A stretch of DNA of 64,000 bases, taken from NCBI GenBank assembly GCA_030428705.1, contig JAUIDI010000004.1, forward strand, positions 1 through 64,000, read 5' to 3'. The notes below the pieces were generated by a model. The model made no database searches and had not been told where the DNA came from. It worked only from the letters and a program-made list of their open reading frames with translations. Source of the DNA: Bacteroidia bacterium. GTDB taxonomy: Bacteria > Bacteroidota > Bacteroidia > Flavobacteriales > Flavobacteriaceae. The number at the start of each line of letters is the position of its first letter. Position 1 is the first letter of the stretch. The translations under genes were made by a program, and so were the position numbers. Positions 1 through 6,133 of the stretch are shown here, piece after piece.

Positions 1-135
1 AGCAACTAATTCATTCCGATTCGATATTACACTAAACGAACAATCTCCTTCGCAATCACAGTCGCAAGCAAATGAGTTGAAAGAAATCAACATCATTGTC
101 AGAACTAATATTTTCTTTAGATACGGTTTTTTCAT
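1..135 (-). CDS. Partial small secreted Cys-rich protein (5' end only), second cassette gene
   Basis: The minus strand opens with ATG at 135-133 and stays open for 45 codons to the window edge, so only the N-terminus is visible. It reads as a classical signal peptide (MKKPYLKK, hydrophobic core ILVLTMMLISF, then NSFA) followed at once by a Cys/acid cluster CDCDCEGDC. Export is therefore likely; cleavage before the first Cys could be by signal peptidase I, or by signal peptidase II if it is a lipoprotein (the context SFA-C is compatible). It begins only six bases from the end of the attC-like hairpin, as the first gene of a cassette would. Product and function are unknown. Confidence 0.6.
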   Translation of the reverse strand, partial: MKKPYLKKILVLTMMLISFNSFACDCDCEGDCSFSVISNRNELVA

Positions 136-140
136 AATTA

Positions 141-277
141 TTGCCAACGGTCTCGTATAACCGTCAGTTACGGGATTAAAGTTAATAATTTTCGGTTAAG
201 AACTGGCGTTAGCAATTCCGAGTGGATTCGGACGTAGTCGAATCCGCCGTAATTGCGGTTATACATTGTTAGGTGCA
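141..277 (-). repeat. attC-like recombination site (imperfect hairpin between two cassette genes)
   Basis: The ~137-bp gap between two co-directional minus-strand genes folds on itself. Bases 155-163 (GTATAACCG) pair perfectly with 256-264, and 165-173 (CAGTTACGG) pair with 247-255 with one mismatch, leaving T164 bulged; extrahelical bases are a hallmark of integron attC sites. An inner hairpin pairs GGATTCG (224-230) with CGAATCC (239-245). The outer ends carry an RYYYAAC/GTTRRRY-type core: on the minus strand TGCACCTAAC at 277-268, and GTTGGCAA at 148-141 (one or two mismatches to GTTRRRY). Length is similar to Vibrio VCR sites. The hairpin and core are seen directly; recombination activity is inferred. 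Confidence 0.6.
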
Positions 278-286
278 GTTTTTATT

Positions 287-847
287 TCAGAGTTCGATTA
301 TTTTATTTAATAGTTCATTCATTCTCACTTTCCCTAATTCACTTAATCCTCCAAATTTCATATTCGGTGAAAATGGTCGAGAGTTAGCCATTCCACAACT
401 TTCCATACAAAGCCAAACCTTTCCGATTTCTACATTTTGTTCATCGTAAAAACGGAAAATATATTCCGATTCATTTATTGACCAAGTCGTTTCTCCCCAA
501 TCAAAATTCTTTGGATTGTTAAATAGTTCTATGATAAATTCGATTTTGCTTTTTTTGGTTATTGTCTTTGAAGTCAATCTACTTAAAAGAGGAATGTTAT
601 TCTGAATTTTTATCATATTCACATTACTTCGAGGAAATTCATATTTCGGGTTTCCAAAATTCCTGCTGTAAAGTTCTTTTGGATATTGATTATCATTATT
701 CTCATCTCCGAGACTATATTCGTTGTCTATAAAAGTCATATGAGAAAATTCAATTCCATCGTTAGTCAGTCTGTCATTTAAGTCAAGAAAATAGATTACT
801 GTAATCCCAATTAGTATAAATGATATTATCAAAAGTTTCTTTTTCAT
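287..847 (-). CDS. Hypothetical membrane-anchored protein, cassette gene (186 aa)
   Basis: I do not recognise the family. The N-terminus is a single hydrophobic helix (residues about 4-21, LLIISFILIGITVIYFL) after three lysines, so it is a signal anchor or uncleaved signal. The remaining ~165 residues are polar, with one Cys pair (WLCMESC) near residue 145-150. The frame opens upstream at a GTG inside the core site, but the ATG at 847 gives the proper membrane start and is preferred. The gene begins 16 bases after one core site and its TGA lies ten bases before the other, the tight packing typical of integron cassettes. Base composition looks more AT-rich than the housekeeping genes further right. 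Confidence 0.7.
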   Translation of the reverse strand: MKKKLLIISFILIGITVIYFLDLNDRLTNDGIEFSHMTFIDNEYSLGDENNDNQYPKELYSRNFGNPKYEFPRSNVNMIKIQNNIPLLSRLTSKTITKKSKIEFIIELFNNPKNFDWGETTWSINESEYIFRFYDEQNVEIGKVWLCMESCGMANSRPFSPNMKFGGLSELGKVRMNELLNKIIEL

Positions 848-863
848 ATTGGAATTTCCAAAT

Positions 864-873
864 TGCACCTAAC
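864..873 (-). other. Cassette boundary core site (candidate attI/attC junction)
   Basis: On the minus strand this is GTTAGGTGCA, matching the GTTRRRY core. It is the exact inverse of TGCACCTAAC on the other side of the 186-aa gene (plus 268-277). In an integron, the first bases of a cassette are complementary to its own attC start; that is what is seen here. It lies between the recombinase stop (921) and the first cassette gene, where an attI-cassette junction would be expected. Confidence 0.5.
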
Positions 874-880
874 GTAGGAG

Positions 881-902
881 TATAGATCATTAATGATCTA
901 TA
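881..902. repeat. 22-bp perfect palindrome between recombinase and first cassette
   Basis: TATAGATCATT followed directly by its exact reverse complement. A second AT-only inverted repeat (ATATAT, CTT, ATATAT; 900-914) overlaps its right end. It sits just downstream of the recombinase gene and next to the first core site. It could be the binding arms of a recombination site (attI-like), an operator, or a weak transcription terminator for the recombinase, although no T-run follows. The palindrome is certain; the role is not. Confidence 0.7.
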
Positions 903-920
903 TATCTTATATATGCGGAA

Positions 921-2069
921 CTAAGATAGGAGATCTTTGATGTTATTGAAGGAAGTTTCGGCCACATGGGTATAAATCTCCGTTGTCTTGGTGGAACTGT
1001 GCCCCAAAAGCAACTGGATATACCTTATATCGGTGCCATCCTCCAAGAGATGCGTGGCAAAGCTATGTCTCAACATATGTGGGGTAACCTTTTTACGGAT
1101 TCCTGCCCGAAGGGCCGCCGTTGAAATGAGCTTTAGTACACTTGAGGCAGAATACGCCTTTTGTCCCGGTCCTTCGAAGAGAAAATTCTTGGGTCTGTAT
1201 TCTTTGTAATAAGCCCTCAGGTCTTTCAATAACGTAGGGCTTAGAACGGTCATCCGGTCCTTGTTGCCCTTAGCTCCCTTAATCGTGATCAACATCCGTT
1301 TGCTGTCGATATCGGTGGGTCTTAGTTCGAGCAACTCGCTCCTTCTCAGTCCAGCTGAATATAATAGGGAAACGATACATCTGTGCTTCAGGTTGTTGGT
1401 ATTCCCTATGAGGTTTAGGACTTCCTTTTTCGAAAGCACCTTTGGCAATCGTTTGTGTTTTATGGGCCGTTCAATATCATAGAACCGGTTGGGCATCCCC
1501 AGAACCACTTCATAATAGAACTTAATACTGTTCACCGCCTGATTGAGATAGGAGCTGGAACGTCCCTCCCTTGAAAGTTTTTGGAGATAGAGACGTATCT
1601 CGTTTTCCGTAATGGCATCCGGTCTTATCTCCCTGTAATGGTTTATGAAGGCCTCGAATTGGTGTACATAGGTCTTCACCGTGTTCTCCGCATATCGCCT
1701 AAGTTCCAATTTGTCAAGATACTCGTCCGGGCATCTTTTAATACCCTTTTGTAATTTCCTTGTCCTGTACCAGGAAACGTTCTTTGGTCGGTCCTCGTTC
1801 AGTTCCTGTCCGTTCTCAAAGAAATAGTTGCCATTGACCCATACCTCCCCACGGAAGGTATTGAAGATAATACCTAGATTCTTTTTGTTGTTGTGGATAT
1901 GGTACATGCCGAATTCGTCGTTCCAGCGTACTTCCGGTAATTTTTCGACCAATGCCTGTACCACCTTATCCGATTTGAACTGGAGCCCAATATGCTTTTT
2001 CCCATCGATAAGTAGATGTCTGAGCGTTATGTTTCTGCCCTTGAACATGATTTTTTTTGCCAATTTCAT
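921..2069 (-). CDS. Tyrosine recombinase/integrase (phage-integrase family, Xer-like catalytic domain)
   Basis: 382 aa. The C-terminal catalytic domain is complete: R242 in [12 protein letters not shown]267 in AKGNKDR, H331-x-x-R334 in [11 protein letters not shown]357 in LLGH and nucleophile Y366 in IYTH. A SAM-like core-binding domain covers about 115-195 ([20 protein letters not shown]). Residues 1-110 form an extra N-terminal domain that XerC/D do not have. The 'HHI..LQRAV'-type insertion that marks integron IntI between the K and HxxR motifs is absent. It reads toward the cassette-like units at 1-873, with only a palindrome between, so it is the obvious candidate to mobilise them. It diverges from a zinc-ribbon gene. 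The ATG at 2069 is the only sensible start. Confidence 0.93.
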   Translation of the reverse strand: MKLAKKIMFKGRNITLRHLLIDGKKHIGLQFKSDKVVQALVEKLPEVRWNDEFGMYHIHNNKKNLGIIFNTFRGEVWVNGNYFFENGQELNEDRPKNVSWYRTRKLQKGIKRCPDEYLDKLELRRYAENTVKTYVHQFEAFINHYREIRPDAITENEIRLYLQKLSREGRSSSYLNQAVNSIKFYYEVVLGMPNRFYDIERPIKHKRLPKVLSKKEVLNLIGNTNNLKHRCIVSLLYSAGLRRSELLELRPTDIDSKRMLITIKGAKGNKDRMTVLSPTLLKDLRAYYKEYRPKNFLFEGPGQKAYSASSVLKLISTAALRAGIRKKVTPHMLRHSFATHLLEDGTDIRYIQLLLGHSSTKTTEIYTHVAETSFNNIKDLLS

Positions 2070-2081
2070 GTATTCGAACGA

Positions 2082-2100
2082 CTTAACCGTATCTTAACCG
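2082..2100. promoter_or_regulatory. Direct repeat CTTAACCG x2 in the divergent recombinase/zinc-ribbon promoter region
   Basis: CTTAACCG occurs at 2082-2089 and again at 2093-2100, spaced 11 bp, one helical turn. The 73-bp gap (2070-2142) must contain the promoters of both divergent genes, so a repeat phased on one DNA face could be a regulator site or an accessory binding site for the recombinase. The repeat is seen; the role is inferred. Confidence 0.4.
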
Positions 2101-2142
2101 AATAATGTTCGCATAGACATTCGATTAATTTCCTGGGAAAAC

Positions 2143-2520
2143 ATGGACCAAAAAAACTGCCTATACTGCGGCGAGGCCCTTAGGGGTAGGAGCGACAAGA
2201 AATATTGCAACCTGCACTGTAAGAGTGCCTATCAATACGAAAGGTCCAAAAACCTTCCGGAACGGTTCTTCGATAAGGTGTATAACCAATTGCGGTTGAA
2301 CCGAAAAATATTGAAGGGTTTCAATAAGGGAGGCAAGGTTACGGTAAGGAAGGAGCTGTTGACGGACCTTGGTTTCAACGACCGGTTCACGACCCATACT
2401 TGGCAGAACAAAAACGGGGATGTGTACCATTTTGTATATGAATACGGTTATCTAAAAAGAATGGAAAACGGTAGAGAAAAGTACGTTCTTGTAATTTGGC
2501 AGGACTACATGGAAAAATAA
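2143..2520 (+). CDS. Small zinc-ribbon protein, divergent partner of the recombinase (125 aa)
   Basis: The N-terminus carries a four-Cys zinc-binding pattern: C6-x2-C9 (CLYC) and C22-x3-C26 (CNLHC), with the linker EALRGRSDKKY between them, as in the DUF2116-type zinc ribbons often found in Bacteroidota. The remaining ~95 residues are basic and rich in aromatic residues (LRLNRKILKGF, FVYEYGYLKRM), suggesting nucleic-acid contact. It starts 73 bp from the recombinase start on the opposite strand, which suggests a shared control region and perhaps an accessory or regulatory role in recombination. No function is established from the sequence. The ATG at 2143 follows a plausible leader and the ORF is otherwise compact. 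Confidence 0.75.
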   Translation: MDQKNCLYCGEALRGRSDKKYCNLHCKSAYQYERSKNLPERFFDKVYNQLRLNRKILKGFNKGGKVTVRKELLTDLGFNDRFTTHTWQNKNGDVYHFVYEYGYLKRMENGREKYVLVIWQDYMEK

Positions 2521-2547
2521 ATCAGCTCCGTGATTACTATTTAAATA

Positions 2548-2630
2548 CCCCTGGGGGAGCCTTCTTCCCGTTTGTAAACGGACCGGTCCCCTCGTTTCCA
2601 TGGAAATTCCTAACCGGTCGAGGACCGTTT
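2548..2630. repeat. Cluster of palindromes downstream of the zinc-ribbon gene
   Basis: Three nested or adjacent palindromes: CCCC-T-GGGG (2548-2556); TTTCCATGGAAA (2595-2606, perfect); and around it AAACGG (2576-2581) pairing with CCGTTT (2625-2630), with GGTCC-C-CTCG (585-594 of this kb) partly complementary to CGAGGACC (2619-2626). Together 2576-2630 can form a long stem-loop. No T-run follows, so it is not an obvious terminator. It could be a recombination or transfer site of the mobile region. Confidence 0.5.
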
Positions 2631-2800
2631 AGGACTTTCCTTCCCCTTTCCACAAAAAATTCCAAGTAAGGTGATGCAGTTATACTTTAACCAATAGGGT
2701 CATTTTAATATTCATTGTTGCTTAACACTTTGTTTGATTGCCAAAAAAGTTGATTTGCCATAAGTGATAAATTGAAAGGTAAATTTTCCACAAAAAAGGT

Positions 2801-2862
2801 ATCCGTGAAACGGATAGCAAGTTATGTTTTGCGGGTCGCAAAACTGTCTACTTCTTCGAAGT
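2801..2862. repeat. Three consecutive short hairpins
   Basis: ATCCGT-GAA-ACGGAT (2801-2815), GTTTTGCG-GGT-CGCAAAAC (2826-2844, eight perfect pairs) and ACTTC-TTC-GAAGT (2850-2862) follow one another with 10- and 5-base spacers, each with a three-base loop. The regular loop size and tight spacing suggest one structured element: an attachment site, a transfer origin or a small structured RNA. No promoter or coding frame explains it. Confidence 0.5.
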
Positions 2863-3134
2863 GAAAATTCTAGGATCTATATTTTTTGGGCATGGGACTA
2901 AATTTACAGGGCCAATGGTAAAAAATGAACTTTACAAAGGGGTAATTGTATTTACAAGAAGCGTAGGAAGAATTTAAAGTATATTCAAATAGGCAGTTTA
3001 AGATTATTTCTTGGATATAAAATCCTTTTGTGGATAGGGGAGAAAAGAAATAATTACCAACATATTTCATTATTCGGTAATTATTTGATTTATCCTAGGG
3101 TTGGATTTTTTGAGGAAATTTAACATAAATAGTT
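2863..3134. other. Noncoding AT-rich gap
   Basis: With the two palindrome clusters, the interval 2521-3160 has no gene I can support. The only open frame (66 codons, minus, 2870-3070) has low-complexity composition and no recognisable motif. Nothing else is visible between 2863 and the tRNA terminator. Confidence 0.6.
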
Positions 3135-3160
3135 TTAGGTATGTTTTAGGTAGAAAATGA

Positions 3161-3190
3161 AAAGGGCCTTCAATCTCTTGAAAGCCCTTT
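3161..3190 (-). terminator. Intrinsic terminator of the (now truncated) tRNA unit
   Basis: AAAGGGCCTTCAA and TTGAAAGCCCTTT pair around a TCTC loop, with one wobble. On the minus strand the stem is followed by TCATTTTCT. It lies nine bases past the tRNA 3' fragment, so it is most simply the original terminator of that tRNA gene. Confidence 0.75.
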
Positions 3191-3198
3191 GTTTGCTA

Positions 3199-3237
3199 GT
3201 AGCGGGAACTGGACTCGAACCAGTGACCTTCGGGTTA
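3199..3237 (-). other. tRNA 3' fragment (anticodon-stem 3' side, T-arm, acceptor 3' strand), att-like scar
   Basis: Read on the minus strand: AACCCGAAGGTC, then a perfect T-arm ACTGG-TTCGAGT-CCAGT, then TCCCGCT as acceptor 3' strand. The 5' half (D-arm, anticodon 5' stem) is missing; the sequence to its right is instead a nucleoside hydrolase gene. The break falls in the anticodon loop, so the isotype is not fixed (Met-CAT or Thr-TGT would fit). Tyrosine recombinases of integrative elements commonly cut in tRNA 3' halves and leave such duplicates, so this is most likely an attachment-site remnant. Confidence 0.7.
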
Positions 3238-3536
3238 CAGAGCTGCATGATGCGTTCAGCCTCATCATAATGGCCTTGAACGTTCTTGTCGTTTCGAGTG
3301 GCATTGACCGTGATTCCCCTAACATCGAAAACATTACCGTTAAAGAGCATATAAGCTATGGCGAATTGGTCGTCAAGTTCATTGTTTGCATCAGTATCGA
3401 AAATGACCTTTATTTTTTGCCGTGTCGCTATTTTTGTCGCTTTTGGAGACGTTTCGAGAATTTCCTTTTTTGTTTCCTTACAGGAAAGCATTGAGAAAAT
3501 AAACGAAAGGAGGAGAAGCGTTATCGATGATTTCAT
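3238..3536 (-). pseudogene. Nucleoside hydrolase lipoprotein, truncated at its 3' end by the tRNA fragment
   Basis: The frame opens at 3536 with a lipoprotein signal (ITLLLLSFIFSMLSC) and then shows the nucleoside hydrolase N-terminal signature (KVIFDTDANNELDDQFAIAY), whose aspartates bind Ca2+ and ribose, and HYDEAERIMQLCN. After about 99 residues it runs into the tRNA fragment and reads nonsense (PKVTGSSPVPATS, typical of a translated tRNA T-arm) up to a stop at 3135. Family members have about 310-350 residues, so two thirds, including the C-terminal active-site residues, are missing. It is an inactive remnant created by integration or deletion at the tRNA. Confidence 0.8.
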
Positions 3537-3620
3537 AGAAGTACATTTTAATCTACTTCCTTGAAAAATACGAAATTAACCCTAACTACTATGGATGAAG
3601 GGGTTAAAAACCTTAGCGCT

Positions 3621-5084
3621 TTAAAAAGAATATAAAGTATATTTTCTTTCGAAGGCGTTGTAGCTTCCTAAAATATAGGAATCGTTTATTTTGAACACGG
3701 TTCTCCCAATAGGTGGTATCCTGTTTTCTTCCTCGTAGGTTTCGATACGATCGAAAATATTTTCATCGATTTCACCTTCTAGATGTTCAAAACTCGAGTT
3801 GAAAAGCGCATCGACCATAAGTGCCTTCGTATTCGTATATGACTGGTAAGCAAAAAACGTAGGGTTAAAAAATACGGTCACGGCACCCGCCGTAGCAATA
3901 GGTATGCCGAAGCCTGGCATCATCATGCCGGGATTTGAATTATTTTCGATTACCCCACCATATATCATGTGGTATCGATCTCCTTCCCTATATACGGCCA
4001 GCCCGGCCTTTCCGCGCCTTACTTTTCTTAATAAGGTAGCGGTATCCTCAAATTCCCTATAATTGGCGAAAGTTCCCCCGGTCTGCACGATAGATGAGTT
4101 CTTAAAGGGAATTTTTTCGTCGACGTTCGCACTATATTCATTGATGATATCCCCTGTGTCATAGTTTTGGGCTCTTAAGTGAAATGTTCTTCTTGTGGTA
4201 ACAATTTGGTACAGCCTATCTTCGCAAAGGAACGAATTGCTGTTTTTTTCTTTATATGCCCAATTGGTCAATGCCTTTGAGACACGTTTCGAGTCGCCCA
4301 TTAACGTTTCTAAATTGATCTCAACAACTTGGGTCATTTCCTCATTGCTATCGAAAGTAAGTATTATCAATTCATCTTGTTGATATAATTTGGTCGGGTT
4401 GCACGCCACTTCAAGTGATGTGGGGTCCCCGCTATTGATCTTTACTAAATCAACCGATTTGCCCAGACCACTATTGACCGTAATCATTTCATACAGGTTC
4501 ACTTCCTTTTGTTTTTGGTCCAAAAAGGTGTAACCAGAAAAATTTATCTGAAACTTATTATAGGAAATAGCATCCTCAAACCGATATACATTGATCAATG
4601 CCGTTTCAGGAGTAATGGTAAGTACATGAAACTTGTTGTTATAATCGGCCGTCTGTAAAATTTTCTCGTTGCCCAGATCAAGCTCCAGTTCGTTGAACTC
4701 AATCTTATTCTCGGGAAATGAAAAACGGGAAGACGCAAACCTCTTTCGGTTATTGTTTGTCATAAAGACAACGAAATCACCATTCTTCGAGACTGTCTTT
4801 CCCAAGATTTGTTTGTATTTGCGAGCCTTCTCCTCCGAAACAAGATTGCTTGTCATTTGGTTTGACTTATCAAACAAATAACCTTTGATTTCCTTTCCAT
4901 TAAAGAGTACCAGTGCAAAACGTTCCCCGTCTTCGTCAACAAGAGACACGGCCTCGTCGGGCATCATTGCACGGCTCACGTATACCCCATCGATGTGGGC
5001 TATTTCCGTTTGTCCAAACCCATGACCGAGATAGAATATGAAAATTAGGCAGTGAAAGTAATGTAGTTTTATTTGGGATGTCAT
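3621..5084 (-). CDS. Secreted hypothetical protein (487 aa)
   Basis: I do not recognise the family. A cleavable signal peptide is evident (HYFHCLIFIFYLGHGFG before QTEIAHIDG). The mature part is mostly beta-strand-like, with alternating polar/hydrophobic runs and repeated phrases of the type 'F-x-V-L-F-x-N-G-K-E-I-K-G-Y' and 'YRFEDA', suggesting a beta-sandwich or propeller-like fold. A glycine/methionine-rich hydrophobic stretch (GMMMPGFGIPIATAGAVTV) lies near residue 390-410 and may insert into or contact a membrane. There is no T9SS sorting domain. It stands alone, with a 180-bp gap upstream and the nucleoside hydrolase remnant downstream. An exported protein of unknown role. Confidence 0.7.
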   Translation of the reverse strand: MTSQIKLHYFHCLIFIFYLGHGFGQTEIAHIDGVYVSRAMMPDEAVSLVDEDGERFALVLFNGKEIKGYLFDKSNQMTSNLVSEEKARKYKQILGKTVSKNGDFVVFMTNNNRKRFASSRFSFPENKIEFNELELDLGNEKILQTADYNNKFHVLTITPETALINVYRFEDAISYNKFQINFSGYTFLDQKQKEVNLYEMITVNSGLGKSVDLVKINSGDPTSLEVACNPTKLYQQDELIILTFDSNEEMTQVVEINLETLMGDSKRVSKALTNWAYKEKNSNSFLCEDRLYQIVTTRRTFHLRAQNYDTGDIINEYSANVDEKIPFKNSSIVQTGGTFANYREFEDTATLLRKVRRGKAGLAVYREGDRYHMIYGGVIENNSNPGMMMPGFGIPIATAGAVTVFFNPTFFAYQSYTNTKALMVDALFNSSFEHLEGEIDENIFDRIETYEEENRIPPIGRTVFKINDSYILGSYNAFERKYTLYSF

Positions 5085-5263
5085 TTAATGACTAACGAAC
5101 CGGATGTCATATTATTTTACAATTTCTATTTGGTTCATACACAAGAACCAATCTATAATAGAGAGGAACTATAACAACTTGAAATGCGAACGATTCAATG
5201 AAAATGAACTTTCCAAAAAATAAGACTATCTCGGGTACGGGATTAAAAAACTGCAACTATTGC

Positions 5264-5461
5264 CTAGGCAACTTTTTTGATCAAATCGAAGCAAGGGCAG
5301 TTACCGCATCTTTTGTTTTCGCCCTTTTTGTATTTCTTACAGCACTTGCTTTTGACCTTGAAATCCTTGGTCGAAGCCTTAGCGGCCCTGCGTTGAAGCT
5401 TTAGGACTTTTTCTTGTCGCTTTTTTTCTTTTTTGGCCGCTTTTTTCTTCTTTTTTGACAC
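5264..5461 (-). CDS. Small Lys-rich protein with a C-terminal Cys cluster (65 aa)
   Basis: The first 40 residues are almost all Lys/Ala/Glu/Arg (MSKKKKKAAKKEKKRQEK...) and the end carries six cysteines (KCCKKY, RCGNCPCF), likely a metal or nucleic-acid binding knot. The frame starts at GTG (5461); no ATG is available in frame, so a GTG start is assumed. The Lys-rich head and Cys-rich tail make a random ORF unlikely, and the overlapping plus-strand frame (5198-5404) has no comparable pattern. It sits upstream of the 487-aa gene on the same strand and 70 bp downstream of ferritin, so a link to metal handling is conceivable but unproven. Confidence 0.6.
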   Translation of the reverse strand: MSKKKKKAAKKEKKRQEKVLKLQRRAAKASTKDFKVKSKCCKKYKKGENKRCGNCPCFDLIKKVA

Positions 5462-5529
5462 CTTGTTCGGTTTTGAACGGAATCAAAAATAGTTATTTTA
5501 ATTTAATCTAAATAAACTTTGTTGTTAAA

Positions 5530-6051
5530 TTATTCCCCCAAAGTATCGGAGGCGGCACTTTCTACCGAAATCTGTTGAACATCGCGGTCAAAAAGATAGA
5601 GTCCGCCTTTGTCGTTGCCGATCAGGTTTATTTTGTCCAATATGGTTCTGGCAAGGGCTTCTTCCTCGATTTGTTCGGCCACATACCATTGCAAGAAATT
5701 ATGCGTGGCATAATCTTTTTCCTGTAAGGTCACGTGAACCAGATCATTGATACTTTTTGATACGAATATTTCGTGCTCGTACAATTCTTCGAACATTTTT
5801 TGAAAGGTTCCAAAATCGGTTTTAGGCGCTTTAAGGTCTGAAATCATGGCATGGCCGCCACGTTCGTTCACATACTTTACCAATTTTAGCATGTGCAGAC
5901 GTTCTTCGTCGGAGTGACCGTACATGAACTGGGCGATACCTTCGAGCCCTTTGACTTCCGCCCATGAGGCCATTGATAGATAAACCTGGGATGATTCGGC
6001 CTCTATCTTTATCTGAGCATTCAACGCTTTTTCAAGTTTTTTCGATAACAT
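5530..6051 (-). CDS. ftnA: Ferritin (non-haem, FtnA type)
   Basis: 173 aa, the usual length. It forms 24-subunit cages that oxidise Fe2+ and store it as ferric mineral in the cytosol. Ferroxidase residues fall at the E. coli FtnA positions: E17 (KIEAESS), E50 and H53 (SDEERLHML), with further glutamates in ELYEHEI and QIEEEALAR. The motif QWYVAEQIEEE in the fourth helix is diagnostic. It is monocistronic, with metG 82 bp upstream on the same strand. Confidence 0.95.
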   Translation of the reverse strand: MLSKKLEKALNAQIKIEAESSQVYLSMASWAEVKGLEGIAQFMYGHSDEERLHMLKLVKYVNERGGHAMISDLKAPKTDFGTFQKMFEELYEHEIFVSKSINDLVHVTLQEKDYATHNFLQWYVAEQIEEEALARTILDKINLIGNDKGGLYLFDRDVQQISVESAASDTLGE

Positions 6052-6133
6052 AGTAGTAGTTTTGTGTAAAGTTACGAATTGCCTAGGGTCAATGAAAAGG
6101 CCATAGTCAATAATTGATTCCGACTTTGCCGAA

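Noticed and set aside
2801-2862. Retron or CRISPR element
   Set aside because: No reverse transcriptase, no repeated spacers and no cas genes; only hairpins.
2870-3070. 66-codon minus-strand frame in the noncoding gap
   Set aside because: Low-complexity composition, no motif, no start context, and it lies between structured repeats and a tRNA scar.
3135-3536. 133-aa intact protein with C-terminus from the tRNA
   Set aside because: The tail is translated tRNA and terminator; a fusion by integration, so called a pseudogene.
5198-5404. Plus-strand frame opposite the Lys/Cys-rich gene
   Set aside because: It is the complement of a strongly patterned minus-strand protein; its own translation has no family character.
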